Source: Coriobacteriaceae bacterium (lineage in GTDB: Bacteria; Actinomycetota; Coriobacteriia; Coriobacteriales; Coriobacteriaceae). From it: a stretch of DNA of 64,000 nt. Positions 42,940 to 52,375 of the stretch are shown piece by piece. The stretch is from NCBI GenBank assembly GCA_902363125.1, contig CABIZD010000004.1, positions 1 to 64,000 on the forward strand, read 5' to 3'. Made by a program: the position numbers and the translations under genes. The notes under the pieces are model-generated. The model searched no databases, was not told the DNA's origin, and worked only from the letters and a program-made list of their open reading frames with translations. The stretch's first letter is position 1. Every line of letters starts with the position of its first letter.

Positions 42940-45063
42940 CTAGCACTGCTTTATAAGATCGAGCACCGCGGGAATGTCATCGGCATTACGAAGAGCAACA
43001 TAGGTCGGTAGGCCTGGGCCAAATCCACCCTGCGTACGTTTGTCCTGGCACATGTCCTCTGGATCAATTAGGTCATCCACGCTCTTTGCCAGGCCGACGG
43101 CAATCCAGCCACCGTTGCTGGTCCTACCTTCTAACACGGCATGCAGTTTTCGCTTGCCCGACCTGAAGCCTACATAGTACTTGGCTATGTAGGACTCCCA
43201 CGAAGGGTTACCACTCAGAACGGACTCGCGCACCTCATCGAAAAGCTTCTGGTTGAGCCCACCTTCGGCAAAGGTGGGGTGGTTCTCATGCAGAGTCCAG
43301 ACAGGAGCCTCGTCAGGCTCCCCACGAGAAGGACGGTACTTGTCGACGACGTCTGCCGGAAGGTCGGGATACTTCCATATCTCGCACGCTTCTTTCGCCA
43401 GCTCGTCCGCGCGCTGCCCAATCTCTTCCTCACCCCATTTTTCATGCGAGACAATCGATTTGTTTAGGTAGAGCGGGCTGCACTTAAATCCGACGTCAGG
43501 CAGATTGAGCTTGTCCGAGAACGACCGGTTTGAGTACTCCTGGTTGTAGCCCGTCAGCGTAAGATTTCCCAAGTTGTTGCACAGCCTGTCGTGGACGTCT
43601 TCCCAGTTCTCACCAAGCGATTCCTTCCAGCCGTGCTCATCATCAATCGTCTGGGGCATGATGTGCTCGATCTGGTAATCGTCGGCTGAGATGGACTCCT
43701 TCGGGTGGTGCCAGTTCTCCATGCGTTCCAGGTAATAGCGCTTTTTAGAGAAGCGGTTGTAGCAGTCACGCGCCTTAAACTCCTCGACAAAATGCTCGTC
43801 TGTCGGAAAGTATGCGGTCATACCGCTGCTGTGGATAAGGAGCATCGCCGTAACGTACTCCTCGATATCGTCCTGCTGCTCGAGATTGCGATACATGCCG
43901 GCAAAGAAATTATTTAGGCCCGTGGTAAGTCTGCCGCAAACCGCTCGCCTGAACAGAAACGACTCGATAGTCTCGCAGATACGTAAAAACGCATTGCGGT
44001 CTAGTCCATTCCCCTCGTAAACCGAATAAAGCAACATTAAGAGGGGCCTTATCTGCTTCACGTCGAGGCTTACGATTCTGCCGAACACTCGGCGCAGTCC
44101 GTCGTCCTTCTCCTTACCAAGGAACAGACTGGCGTATCTATGTGCATACCCGCGCAGCTCCTTAAGCAGGCCCTCGGTGTCACCATCGTAGTCGTCGGCG
44201 AAATAGCGCTTAAACTCGTAGTAGGCCTCGTTCTCCTTCGGCATCCTATTGGGAACTTTAAGCCACAGCCAGTACCAGATAAATGCATTGAACTCGTCCT
44301 CGCCGCCTTTTCCGAACAAGCACTCGAGTGGATGCCAATAACCCTCATAAAGCTTGGTCTGTTCGTCGTTGGGAAGCGACATTAGAACGTAGTTACGGAT
44401 GAGGTCAATGGGTGTGAGCGGCTTGCCCTTGGAGTTCATGGACTCAAATATGAGCTGGGCATTATCAACGCCAGCGGTGAGCTTAGTGTCGATGACCTGC
44501 ACGCGGTTTAGCCCCGCCCAAAGCCTTGCCGGGTCAAATGATTTACCACGCATCTTCTCGCGGAAGAACGCATGGTTCTCGACAATCCGATCCGATTTTT
44601 CATCTGGCACGGGAGCCCCAGACACGATGGAGAACAGCGTCTCTTTATCGTCCTGCGAGAGCACCAGCTTGTAGCGTGCCAGACCGTTGTAGTCGTCATC
44701 GTTAAAGAGGTAATTTTTCCTCAGCGCCGAGATTTTGAGGTCGCCAAGGAAGCCAGCCTTGTCGGGGTTGCTCTCCAAATAGTCAGCCAAAGCTGCAATC
44801 ATCAACGAAAACGTCGTCATGCGCTGCTGTCCGTCAATCAGAAGCACGCGCGAAATGCTCGTGGCAGAGCTCTCGGACTCGGGGATATAAAGCATTGACC
44901 CCACGAAGTGCGATACGCCATCACGACCCGCTCGCATGACGTCATCCCAAAGCACCTCGCACTCTTTTACACTCCACGAGTAAACTCGCTGGTACACGGG
45001 AATGACAAACTGCATCTTCGCCACGCCCATAAGGTCGAGTAGATTTGCCTCGGTTGCTTTCAT
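42940..45063 (-). CDS. DUF262/DUF1524 nuclease (GmrSD-like)
   Basis: This 707-residue protein fuses a DUF262 domain, with the nucleotide-handling motif LLIDGQQRMTTFSLMIAAL near residue 75, to a DUF1524 HNH nuclease domain (YQIEHIMPQ and LCNNLGNLTLTGYN, around 465-510). Such fusions resemble the modification-dependent restriction enzyme GmrSD and often serve in phage defence. The C-terminal ~110 residues may be a DUF5655-like domain; this is uncertain. It is the last gene of the hsd operon, 39 bases after hsdR with AAGGGG before its start, so it is likely part of the same defence unit. Confidence 0.88.
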   Translation of the reverse strand: MKATEANLLDLMGVAKMQFVIPVYQRVYSWSVKECEVLWDDVMRAGRDGVSHFVGSMLYIPESESSATSISRVLLIDGQQRMTTFSLMIAALADYLESNPDKAGFLGDLKISALRKNYLFNDDDYNGLARYKLVLSQDDKETLFSIVSGAPVPDEKSDRIVENHAFFREKMRGKSFDPARLWAGLNRVQVIDTKLTAGVDNAQLIFESMNSKGKPLTPIDLIRNYVLMSLPNDEQTKLYEGYWHPLECLFGKGGEDEFNAFIWYWLWLKVPNRMPKENEAYYEFKRYFADDYDGDTEGLLKELRGYAHRYASLFLGKEKDDGLRRVFGRIVSLDVKQIRPLLMLLYSVYEGNGLDRNAFLRICETIESFLFRRAVCGRLTTGLNNFFAGMYRNLEQQDDIEEYVTAMLLIHSSGMTAYFPTDEHFVEEFKARDCYNRFSKKRYYLERMENWHHPKESISADDYQIEHIMPQTIDDEHGWKESLGENWEDVHDRLCNNLGNLTLTGYNQEYSNRSFSDKLNLPDVGFKCSPLYLNKSIVSHEKWGEEEIGQRADELAKEACEIWKYPDLPADVVDKYRPSRGEPDEAPVWTLHENHPTFAEGGLNQKLFDEVRESVLSGNPSWESYIAKYYVGFRSGKRKLHAVLEGRTSNGGWIAVGLAKSVDDLIDPEDMCQDKRTQGGFGPGLPTYVALRNADDIPAVLDLIKQC

Positions 45064-45102
45064 TTGCGGTTGCCCCTTTTTCCAACATCAATCTCAGGAA
45101 TC

Positions 45103-48100
45103 CTACTTGAATTTCTCAACCAGCAGCTGCCCGATGGCGCTCATCATGGCGCGATACTTCTCACTGTCCTCAAAGAGGCTGGTAAAGGAGTCCGTGTTCT
45201 CCACATAGGCGCGGCGAGCCTCCTCATCGAACACCTTGGGCAGCAGGCTTGATTCGAAGACCTGTCTGCCGTCGCGACGGATGGTGTCGGCGACCTGCGG
45301 GTTTTCGGCGATACGCTTCCACAGCGTGTCGATAACCACACGATCTCCCTCGGTGAAGTTGCCAGCCCACTGCTCGTTGAACTTATCCACGAGCACCTGC
45401 AGCGGGTCGCGCTTCTTATCGGGCGTCACGGTCTTGGCCGCGCCACCGGGATCGAGCACGCCGCCGCCAGGCTCAAGCGAAATGCTGCCCTCGAACTCCT
45501 GCTTGAGCTTGTAGAAGCGCATCTCGACCTTGTCGTCCACAGCCTCGACGGGGATCTTCTCGACCTTGAGGAGGTGGCGCAGATAGCTTAAATACACGTA
45601 TTCCTTATGCAGGTCTCGGTCAAACATGCGCACGATCTGGGTGATGTAGGTGTACCACTTGCAGAAGCTACGCACCTTGCGACGAACCTGATAGCGTTCA
45701 TCGTCGTTCAACTCGTTATAACGCGCGACCGCCGGCTTCAAAACGGCCGCGAGCTTACCCTGCACGTTGCTCTGCGATTTACCCTTGCCATCGGTGAAGA
45801 CTATCTCGGCAGCGGCCTCAATGTCAGACTCGTCATAGAGCCCGTAACCGCGAATATCGGTCTGCACCTGATAGAGGAGGTCGGTGTTAATCTGCTCGGA
45901 AAGCGACGTCTCGGTGTAGAAGCGTTCGAAAGCCTTCTGGATGTCCTCGGGCTTGTTCACGAAGTCGAGGATGTAGGTGTCCTCCTTGTCCGGGTGGATG
46001 CGGTTGACGCGGCAGAGCGTCTGGACGGCCTTCACGTCCTTGAGCTTCTTGTCCACCACCAGCGTGTGCAGCAGCGGCTCGTCAAAGCCCGTCTGGTACT
46101 TCTCGGCAACAACAAGCACGTCCCCATAGTTGTGGAACTCGGCCTTCGTTTGGCTCTCGGCGACGCGTTGTCCATCGTGGCCGACGTTGATGACCGGCTC
46201 GGTGTACTCGGGACCGTCGGGGCCGTCAGCCGGGTCGCTAATGGCGCCCGAGAACGCCACCAGCACCTCGATATCATCGTAGCCCTTCTTCTGCATGTAG
46301 CGCTTGATCTCGTGGTAGTAGCGAACCGTCGCGAGGCGCGAGGCCGTGACCACCATCATCTTGCCCTTGCCGCGGATTTTGGTGCGTGTCACATTGCGGA
46401 ATGTCTCCACGATGATCTCGGCTTTCTGGCCGAGGGCATAGGGGTGCAGCTCCTTATACTTGCGGAGCAGCTTGAGCGTGGGGCTGCTCGGTACGTCGGG
46501 ATTGTCGGGGACCGTGCGTGCGAGCTCGACGGCCTCCGAATAACTCACGTAGTTGGCGAGGGGGTCCATAATGAAGCCCTCCTCTATCGCCTGGCGCATC
46601 GAGTAGACGTGGAACGGGTGGAAGGACCCGTCAGGCCACTCATCGCCGAAGATCTCGAGCGTCTGTTCCTTTGGCGTGGCGGTAAAGGCAACGAAGGTCA
46701 GGTTCTTGTGACGGCCGTGGCTCGCGAGCTCGTCGGCGAGCTGGTCCTCCCAATCGGCTGCGGCGTCCTCGGCTTCCGCCTCGATCTCAGCGTACTCCTC
46801 GAGCGCGTCGCGCTTGTCGGCAAGGGCGCTCTTGAGCTTGAGCGCGCTCGTTCCCGTCTGGGACGAATGTGCCTCGTCGACGATGATGGCGAAGCGCTTA
46901 CCCTTGCTCTCGACCTGCTCGTAGATCACGGGGAACTTCTGAAGGGTCGAGACGATGAGACGAGCGCCGCCGTTGATGGCGTCCCGCAGGTCGGCCGAGG
47001 TCTTGTCCTTGCCGATGGTCACGACCGAGCCGATGGCGTGATCGAAGCCCGAGATGGTCTCCTGCAGCTGGCTGTCGAGCACTCGGCGGTCGGTGACGAC
47101 GACCACGGAGTCGAACAGCGGGGTGTCATCCACAAAGAGGGATGCAAGGCGATAGGCCGTCCAGGCGATGCTGTTCGACTTGCCCGACCCCGCCGAATGC
47201 TGCACGAGGTAGTTCTTGCCCGTCCCGTTCGCGCGCACGTCGGCGATGACCTTACGCACGGAGTCGAGCTGGTGGTAACGGGGGAAGATGATGCGCTCCT
47301 TCTTGCGCTTCACCTCGTTGCCGCGCGCATCGAGCTCTGTCTCTTCCTTGACCTCCAGGTGGAGGAACTTGTTGACGATATCGAGCAGGCTGTCCTTCTG
47401 CAGGGCGACCTCCCACAAGTGGCTCGTGGCATAACCGTCGGGATTTGCGGGGTTGCCGGCGCCGCCGTCGTTTCCCGCCCCGGCGGAGCCCTGGTTGAAC
47501 GGCAGGAAGAAGGTCTTCGCGCCCTCCAGCTTGGTGGTCATGTAGACATTTTCGAGATCGACGGCGAAAAAGGCCACCATGCGCGTGTTGAACTTGAGAC
47601 AGCGACACCTCGGGTCGCGGTCCTCGCGCCACTGGCGCATGGCATTCTCAACGTCTTGGCCGGTGAACTGGTCCTTGAGCTCTATGCCCACCAGGGGGAT
47701 GCCGTTCACGTCCAGGACCATGTCGATGGTCTGGTTGCCCGTCTCGGCGAAGTGGAACTGGCGGATGCAGCGGCAGACGTTCTTGGCATAGTGGTCGGCG
47801 GCGCTTTCGTTAAGCCCGCTCTCCGGCTTGAAGAATACGACCTTGAAAGGAATTCCTCGGTGCTTGAAGCCGTGTTTGAGCACCGCGACCATACCCAGGC
47901 GGTCGACGGCGTCGTTGAAGACCTTGGCGAACTTCGCCGTGGAATCGGAGTTGCACATGCGCTCGAAGCGATCCCACGCCTTGGGCTGCGTCGTCTGGAT
48001 GAAGTTGACCAGGGTGGCGGCGTCGAGCGCACGGTCACGATGCTCCATGTAGCCGCCGCCGACCATCTGATAGGTGCCGTCCTCGACGTAGAGGAGCGAA

Positions 48101-48195
48101 TGCCTGTCGTCGCACTTGAAGAAACCGCCCTCAGGCGAGCAGAGAAACGACTCGATGTCCTCTTCGAGGTTCTTTTCCTTTGTCTGCGCAGGCAT
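45103..48195 (-). CDS. hsdR: Type I restriction enzyme R subunit
   Basis: This 1030-residue subunit translocates and cuts DNA when the HsdMS part meets unmodified sites. The N-terminal PD-(D/E)XK nuclease has DVNGIPLVGIELKDQ (about residues 162-176). The helicase domain has Walker A SAGSGKSNSIAW (about 338) and VDEAHSSQTG, then QTLCRVNRIHPDKEDTYI. The C-terminal helical region binds the methylase. It starts one base after the small Cys-containing gene and is followed by the DUF262 gene. All expected motifs are intact, so the enzyme is probably active. Confidence 0.97.
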   Translation of the reverse strand: MPAQTKEKNLEEDIESFLCSPEGGFFKCDDRHSLLYVEDGTYQMVGGGYMEHRDRALDAATLVNFIQTTQPKAWDRFERMCNSDSTAKFAKVFNDAVDRLGMVAVLKHGFKHRGIPFKVVFFKPESGLNESAADHYAKNVCRCIRQFHFAETGNQTIDMVLDVNGIPLVGIELKDQFTGQDVENAMRQWREDRDPRCRCLKFNTRMVAFFAVDLENVYMTTKLEGAKTFFLPFNQGSAGAGNDGGAGNPANPDGYATSHLWEVALQKDSLLDIVNKFLHLEVKEETELDARGNEVKRKKERIIFPRYHQLDSVRKVIADVRANGTGKNYLVQHSAGSGKSNSIAWTAYRLASLFVDDTPLFDSVVVVTDRRVLDSQLQETISGFDHAIGSVVTIGKDKTSADLRDAINGGARLIVSTLQKFPVIYEQVESKGKRFAIIVDEAHSSQTGTSALKLKSALADKRDALEEYAEIEAEAEDAAADWEDQLADELASHGRHKNLTFVAFTATPKEQTLEIFGDEWPDGSFHPFHVYSMRQAIEEGFIMDPLANYVSYSEAVELARTVPDNPDVPSSPTLKLLRKYKELHPYALGQKAEIIVETFRNVTRTKIRGKGKMMVVTASRLATVRYYHEIKRYMQKKGYDDIEVLVAFSGAISDPADGPDGPEYTEPVINVGHDGQRVAESQTKAEFHNYGDVLVVAEKYQTGFDEPLLHTLVVDKKLKDVKAVQTLCRVNRIHPDKEDTYILDFVNKPEDIQKAFERFYTETSLSEQINTDLLYQVQTDIRGYGLYDESDIEAAAEIVFTDGKGKSQSNVQGKLAAVLKPAVARYNELNDDERYQVRRKVRSFCKWYTYITQIVRMFDRDLHKEYVYLSYLRHLLKVEKIPVEAVDDKVEMRFYKLKQEFEGSISLEPGGGVLDPGGAAKTVTPDKKRDPLQVLVDKFNEQWAGNFTEGDRVVIDTLWKRIAENPQVADTIRRDGRQVFESSLLPKVFDEEARRAYVENTDSFTSLFEDSEKYRAMMSAIGQLLVEKFK

Positions 48196-48196
48196 G

Positions 48197-48760
48197 CTAC
48201 AACCTCATCTCTCTCAACTCGCGACCAAAGAGAGCGAGCCACGGAAATATGCTCTTGTTTAGCACCATGTACATCTTCGCGCGCTGCTTTTCCGTCGGTG
48301 CCGTCCTCTTGTTGAACATATCCACCATGAACTCGTAATCGTTTCGACCGTCATAACCGTTGTACCTATTGGCCGGAAAGGCGCCCCTCTCGTAAAGGAA
48401 AGCGTAGAGGCGTCGAGAAAACAGATCCCTGTTCATGCCATCGAGTCGCACGCCCGGCTTCCTCGCCTCAAGGGCTTCCAGCAGCTTGATCGCTGCCTTC
48501 CAGCCCTCAACCTCGTTCTTGAGCTCATCATTTTCAAACTTAAGGATGCAGGTGGAGCCTATTGGCGAGAGCTCTTTCCCGTTGACGGAATTTTTGATTG
48601 TGAACTCATACCTGATGCCCTCATGCCCGCAAAGACACTCTCCGGAGGTGTTCCCATTGTCATGGCACCCCACCACGTGCCATTCGGAAACGGCAATATC
48701 CCACGTTTTCGACGACGACGCCTCCAGCACGATGCCCGGAAGACGATAGGAATCGCCCAT
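48197..48760 (-). CDS. Cys-containing protein inside the hsd operon
   Basis: This 187-residue protein lies between hsdS and hsdR with gaps of three bases and one base, so it is made with the restriction system. An N-terminal segment has possible metal ligands (WHVVGCHDN, then ECLCGHEGIRYEFTIKN) and continues with GKELSPIGSTCILKFEN, a compact beta-rich module. The C-terminal half is helical and basic (NKRTAPTEKQRAKMYMVLNK). It is not an HsdM, S or R subunit, an anti-restriction protein or a known controller. A nucleic-acid-binding accessory role is possible but not shown. Confidence 0.85.
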   Translation of the reverse strand: MGDSYRLPGIVLEASSSKTWDIAVSEWHVVGCHDNGNTSGECLCGHEGIRYEFTIKNSVNGKELSPIGSTCILKFENDELKNEVEGWKAAIKLLEALEARKPGVRLDGMNRDLFSRRLYAFLYERGAFPANRYNGYDGRNDYEFMVDMFNKRTAPTEKQRAKMYMVLNKSIFPWLALFGRELREMRL

Positions 48761-48763
48761 TGG

Positions 48764-50038
48764 CTACACCTCCCGCTTTCCGGTGACGGTCTCGTAGATG
48801 AGCGACTGCTTGTACGCTTTGAGGTCGGTGATGATAGCCTGCTTGGCAGCGATATCGGCATCGATCTGGGTGCACTTCTCGTCCAAGTAGTCCGCAATGA
48901 GACGCTGTTCGGAGAGAGGGGGCAATGGCACAAACGCCCGAGCCAATACGTTAGCGGCAAGATTTGCGCTCGTTGCACCAATGGCAGTAGCCATGGCTTG
49001 ATTGGTGGTAGATGAGCACGTAAGCGCATAGCTAAGCCACTCGGGAGCGCAGCAAATGGGTCTAGCGACAGTCAGCGAAGAAGCAACCGTGCCGCAGTTC
49101 TCCGTTCGGTTCAACGAGCATTTGCCAACGCTTCCGCGCAAACAAAAGACGACATCACCGCGCCGTAGCTTCACACCCTTAAGTGAATCGTACTTATCTT
49201 GCGAAATGTACTTCGAAAAGACGTCGGGAAGATAACGACCATTGAGGTCGCCAGACGTAATAAACGGAATTCCAGCCTCTTGAATGTCGTCGCCTGAAGG
49301 GTAGCTGTCACTTCTATCTCCGTTGAGAAATACAGCGAGACGCTTCACCATCACGAGGCCCCAGTTCGCATTCATTTTTCCTATCGCCGGGACTCCGCTT
49401 TCTTTCACTTTGAAAGCGTTACACGTACCGTAAACAATGGCTCGTTTAACCACATCGTTTTGATACGCCCTGTACTCTTCAATAGACTGCTCGGCGGTGG
49501 AGACGGCGCGGTCGATTTCGGCGCACTTATCGTCCAGGTATTCCGCGATGCGGCGCTGCTCATCGAGGGGAGGCATGGGTAGCACTTGGGCTGCAAAGTC
49601 CTCGAACTTGATTGTTTTGCCTTCGCGGATGCCCAACGTTAGTGAATTCATATGGTCAATAAACGACGGCGACTTAAACAAGTACTTATAGAACTGATAG
49701 TCGATTGGCTTTATTGAGCGAAACGTTTGGTAAGCAGGCGAACAGACCCCTTCGAAGTCGGAGCGCTCGAAGCCGCCCTGGAAGCTGCGCAGGCTGATTA
49801 CAAAATCATTCCTGTGAACCGTACGGAATCTACTTAGGTCGGTATCGTCCTTAACGCGAACAACACCTTCAAGCCTATCCTGAGGCCACATGCCATGCTT
49901 CTGGGTCGCTGCCAAAAGCGTAAGGTCATCGTTGCCCCTGTCGTTGGTGAGTTTAAACAGGCGCTTAGCCCTATGCAATTTCCACCTCGAGGGGACCTCG
50001 CCGAGCCACTCGACGCCACTGTCCTTCATCTCCCGCAT
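48764..50038 (-). CDS. hsdS: Type I restriction specificity subunit
   Basis: This 424-residue subunit reads the DNA target through two variable domains. Each is followed by a conserved helical spacer: MPPLDEQRRIAEYLDDKCAE (around residue 155) and LPPLSEQRLIADYLDEKCTQ (around residue 372). The repeated design with two full half-subunits is standard, so the site should be bipartite. No truncated spare hsdS copy or inversion repeat is visible nearby, so phase variation by shuffling is not indicated. It is two bases from hsdM and three from the next gene. Confidence 0.95.
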   Translation of the reverse strand: MREMKDSGVEWLGEVPSRWKLHRAKRLFKLTNDRGNDDLTLLAATQKHGMWPQDRLEGVVRVKDDTDLSRFRTVHRNDFVISLRSFQGGFERSDFEGVCSPAYQTFRSIKPIDYQFYKYLFKSPSFIDHMNSLTLGIREGKTIKFEDFAAQVLPMPPLDEQRRIAEYLDDKCAEIDRAVSTAEQSIEEYRAYQNDVVKRAIVYGTCNAFKVKESGVPAIGKMNANWGLVMVKRLAVFLNGDRSDSYPSGDDIQEAGIPFITSGDLNGRYLPDVFSKYISQDKYDSLKGVKLRRGDVVFCLRGSVGKCSLNRTENCGTVASSLTVARPICCAPEWLSYALTCSSTTNQAMATAIGATSANLAANVLARAFVPLPPLSEQRLIADYLDEKCTQIDADIAAKQAIITDLKAYKQSLIYETVTGKREV

Positions 50039-50040
50039 TG

Positions 50041-51837
50041 CTAACGCACCTCTCCGAAGAGGGCCTTGAGGCTCTTCTCGAGCGTCTTCTCGTGCTCGAG
50101 GATGCGCTTGGCGATCTCGTCAGCTGGCTCCAGCTCGGCGTACTTGTAGAACACGCGCGTGAACGGGACGGTGTAGCCCACCTTGGTCTTCTTCTTGTCC
50201 ACCCAGGCGTACTTGTTGTACGGGCGTACCTCGCGCTCGATATAGGCGTCAATGTCCTGAGTGAGCGGGATGTCCTCGGTGTCCTCCTTGGCCTTGTCCG
50301 CCTGCATTTTCCCGCGTTTGTTAAGGACGGGTTCTCCGTCCTCGTCGACGACGGGGCTCTCCACGGCAACGCGGTTGAAGCCAAACTCGACCGTCTCCAT
50401 CAGGCGCGCCTCGACGGAGACCTCTAGTCCGTTGGACCCGGCGCCCGTCCAAGTGCCGTCGCGATACTCGGAGTACGCCTGGACGATAAGGTCGCGGCAG
50501 GACTTGGTGATGTCGTTCTTCTTGTCGCCAATGCCCTTGCGGCGCTTCTCGAAGCACCGGGAGGCGTCGATGAGCAGCACGTGGTCGCGATGCTCCGGTG
50601 CCTTCGCCTTGCTGAAGAGCCAAACGTAGGTGGCGATGCCGGTGTTGTAGAACGAGTCGCAGGGCAGCTGCACGATCGCGTCGAGCCAGTCGTTCTCCAA
50701 CACGTATCGGCGGATGCTGTCCTCGCCGCTGCCGGGCTTGCCCTTGTAGAGCGGACTCGCGTCCTGGACAATCGCCATCACGCCGTCGTCCTTGAGCTTA
50801 GACAGGCCGTTGAGCACGAAGAGCATCTGACCATCGCCCTTGGCGGGAAGCTTCTCAACGGGGAAGCGTCCACCGCCGGCAGTCTTGAATTCCTTCTCCA
50901 CCGAGGGGGCCTGAGGATTCCACGGGTCACCGAAGGGTGGATTGGAAATGCAGTAGTCGAACTTGAAGCCATCGAACTTATCGGCGGAGAGGGTATCTCC
51001 GAAGCGCATGTTGGCGTCGTCCTCGCCACGAATTAGCGCACTCGCCTTCGCGATGCCGAAAGTGAAGGGATTGAACTCCTGACCGTAGCAGGTTACACGG
51101 GCCTCGGCGTCGAGCTGGCGCAGGCGCTCCTCGGTGCAGCCGAGCATCTGCGAGGTTCCCATGGTCTGGTCGTAGACGGTCTTCGTGATGCGGTCGCCGT
51201 CGAAGACGTGCGGGTCCGCCTGAATGAGCAGGTCGGTCATGAGGTACACGATGTCGCGGCTCGTGAAGTGAGCGCCGGCGTCCTCGTCGTAGGACTCGGA
51301 GAAGCGCTGAATGAGGTTCTCGAAGATGTAGCCCATGTCCACAGCTTTGATCTTGTCGGGCGACATGTCGGCCTGCGGCTTGCAGAAGTCGCAGACGACC
51401 TGGTAGAGCAGCGGGGCGTCTGGGTCGGAGAGGCGTTCGATCTGGTCGGCGAACTTCATGCGTGCCAAGATGTCCTGCACGTTGTCCGAGAACCCGTTGA
51501 TGTAGTCCTTGAAGTTGTCCTCGATGTTCTCCGGGTCGGCCTTGAGCGTCTCGAAGGTGAACTTAGAGGTGTTGTAGAAGGGGTAGCCGGAGGCATCGCG
51601 CAAAAAGCCGTCCTTCACGGAAAAGGCTTTGTATTTCTCAGCTGCGGCGAGAACGGCATCGTGCGTGGGCTCAAGGCAGTCGTGGAAGCGTTTGATAACG
51701 GTCATAGGAAGGATGACCAGGCCGTACTCATGAGGCTTGTAGGGGCCACGCAGGGTATCGGCGGCACTCCAAATGAGAGATGCCTTCTCTTGAATAATTG
51801 CGCCAACGGCCTTGATAAGATCGTCGCTATCCGCCAC
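50041..51837 (-). CDS. hsdM: Type I restriction DNA methyltransferase subunit
   Basis: This 598-residue N6-adenine methyltransferase protects host DNA and partners HsdS and HsdR. The HsdM N-terminal domain covers roughly residues 1-140. The catalytic motif IV is SNPPFGDPW and AGAHFTSRDIVYLMTDLL is typical. The SAM-binding motif I reads VYDQTMGTSQMLG, a variant of the common DPxxGTGG form; it may mark a subfamily rather than inactivation. The gene lies two bases after the ribbon-helix-helix gene and two bases before hsdS. Confidence 0.96.
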   Translation of the reverse strand: MADSDDLIKAVGAIIQEKASLIWSAADTLRGPYKPHEYGLVILPMTVIKRFHDCLEPTHDAVLAAAEKYKAFSVKDGFLRDASGYPFYNTSKFTFETLKADPENIEDNFKDYINGFSDNVQDILARMKFADQIERLSDPDAPLLYQVVCDFCKPQADMSPDKIKAVDMGYIFENLIQRFSESYDEDAGAHFTSRDIVYLMTDLLIQADPHVFDGDRITKTVYDQTMGTSQMLGCTEERLRQLDAEARVTCYGQEFNPFTFGIAKASALIRGEDDANMRFGDTLSADKFDGFKFDYCISNPPFGDPWNPQAPSVEKEFKTAGGGRFPVEKLPAKGDGQMLFVLNGLSKLKDDGVMAIVQDASPLYKGKPGSGEDSIRRYVLENDWLDAIVQLPCDSFYNTGIATYVWLFSKAKAPEHRDHVLLIDASRCFEKRRKGIGDKKNDITKSCRDLIVQAYSEYRDGTWTGAGSNGLEVSVEARLMETVEFGFNRVAVESPVVDEDGEPVLNKRGKMQADKAKEDTEDIPLTQDIDAYIEREVRPYNKYAWVDKKKTKVGYTVPFTRVFYKYAELEPADEIAKRILEHEKTLEKSLKALFGEVR

Positions 51838-51839
51838 TG

Positions 51840-52046
51840 CTATTTCTCCTTCTTGGTCAGATATTCGATGAGGCTCATCTTTACCAGCGAGGTAAAGCTG
51901 ATGCCAGAAAGCGCAGCGGCGTCCTTCGCCGCATCACGCATGTTTTTAGGTATGCGGATGGTCACGGCAACGTTCTCGCCATCCACAAGAAAGCTCTTGA
52001 GCTCGCCTGTCTTGGCCTCTCCGTCGACAAGCTCGGCGTATTTCAT
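51840..52046 (-). CDS. Ribbon-helix-helix protein, first gene of hsd operon
   Basis: This 68-residue protein has the layout of a ribbon-helix-helix DNA-binding dimer: a beta strand (VAVTIRIPK), then two helices (NMRDAAKDAAALSG and ISFTSLVKMSLIEYL). It lies two bases before hsdM and is probably the operon's autoregulator, or less likely an orphan antitoxin. The start at 52046 follows GGGGGTT; the frame is open to 52115 but the extension lacks a site and overlaps the likely operator. A 15-bp palindrome lies just upstream (52061-52075). Confidence 0.82.
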   Translation of the reverse strand: MKYAELVDGEAKTGELKSFLVDGENVAVTIRIPKNMRDAAKDAAALSGISFTSLVKMSLIEYLTKKEK

Positions 52047-52060
52047 TGGCAACCCCCGCG

Positions 52061-52075
52061 ATTGCATGATGCAAT
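52061..52075. promoter_or_regulatory. Perfect palindrome, likely operator of the hsd operon
   Basis: ATTGCATGATGCAAT is a perfect 7-bp inverted repeat around one base, 15 bases before the ribbon-helix-helix start codon. A TAGAAT -10-like hexamer lies upstream (minus strand, ~52090-52095). The ribbon-helix-helix protein is the likely binder. The wider 52047-52375 gap holds no gene, only this site and repeats A1 and B1. Confidence 0.5.
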
Positions 52076-52234
52076 ACAAATGTGCTTCTGATTCTAGCAA
52101 AGGAACAGAAGCCAATGACCATCTGACGCAGATAGAAGGGGAAGTCGAGAGTCAACGTTCTGCCCATTCGCGATGCCATGGAATCTTAGGTCCCGTAGGC
52201 TTGTCAGCCATTCGGTTAAACCTATAGATATGAA

Positions 52235-52277
52235 TTTAGGCCCGGTGACTTGAATCAGCGGTCATCCCGGGCCCATC
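52235..52277. repeat. 43-bp direct repeat A, copy 1
   Basis: This is identical over 43 bases to 53280-53322. It contains an inverted repeat, GGCCCGG with TGAC against GTCA with CCGGGCC, so it can form a terminator-like hairpin on the minus strand. It lies 98 bases downstream of the exonuclease stop. Confidence 0.9.
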
Positions 52278-52303
52278 GATATGCAGTGTACCCAGGGCTA
52301 GCA

Positions 52304-52325
52304 GGTTTAACAAATGGATTTTCGT
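52304..52325. repeat. 22-bp direct repeat B, copy 1
   Basis: GGTTTAACAAATGGATTTTC with two further bases matches 53514-53535 at 20 of 22 positions. It lies 50 bases after the exonuclease stop and before repeat A1 in minus-strand order. Confidence 0.75.
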
Positions 52326-52375
52326 TAGCGCGACCTCGACCGTCCCAACTGCCTCGGCTACCAACTGAACGCCCC

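Noticed and set aside
45607..48315. Open frame of about 900 codons on the plus strand opposite hsdR
   Set aside because: It is antisense to a gene with strong domain evidence. Its composition reflects high GC at third positions of the opposite strand, and no domains were recognised.
48764..50038. Phase-variable hsdS by recombination
   Set aside because: No second or partial hsdS, recombinase gene or inverted repeats were found in or beside the operon.
50041..51837. HsdM inactivated through its unusual motif I
   Set aside because: The variant DQTMGTSQML keeps the small glycine/serine turn and the rest of the protein, including NPPF, is intact. It is more likely a subfamily feature.
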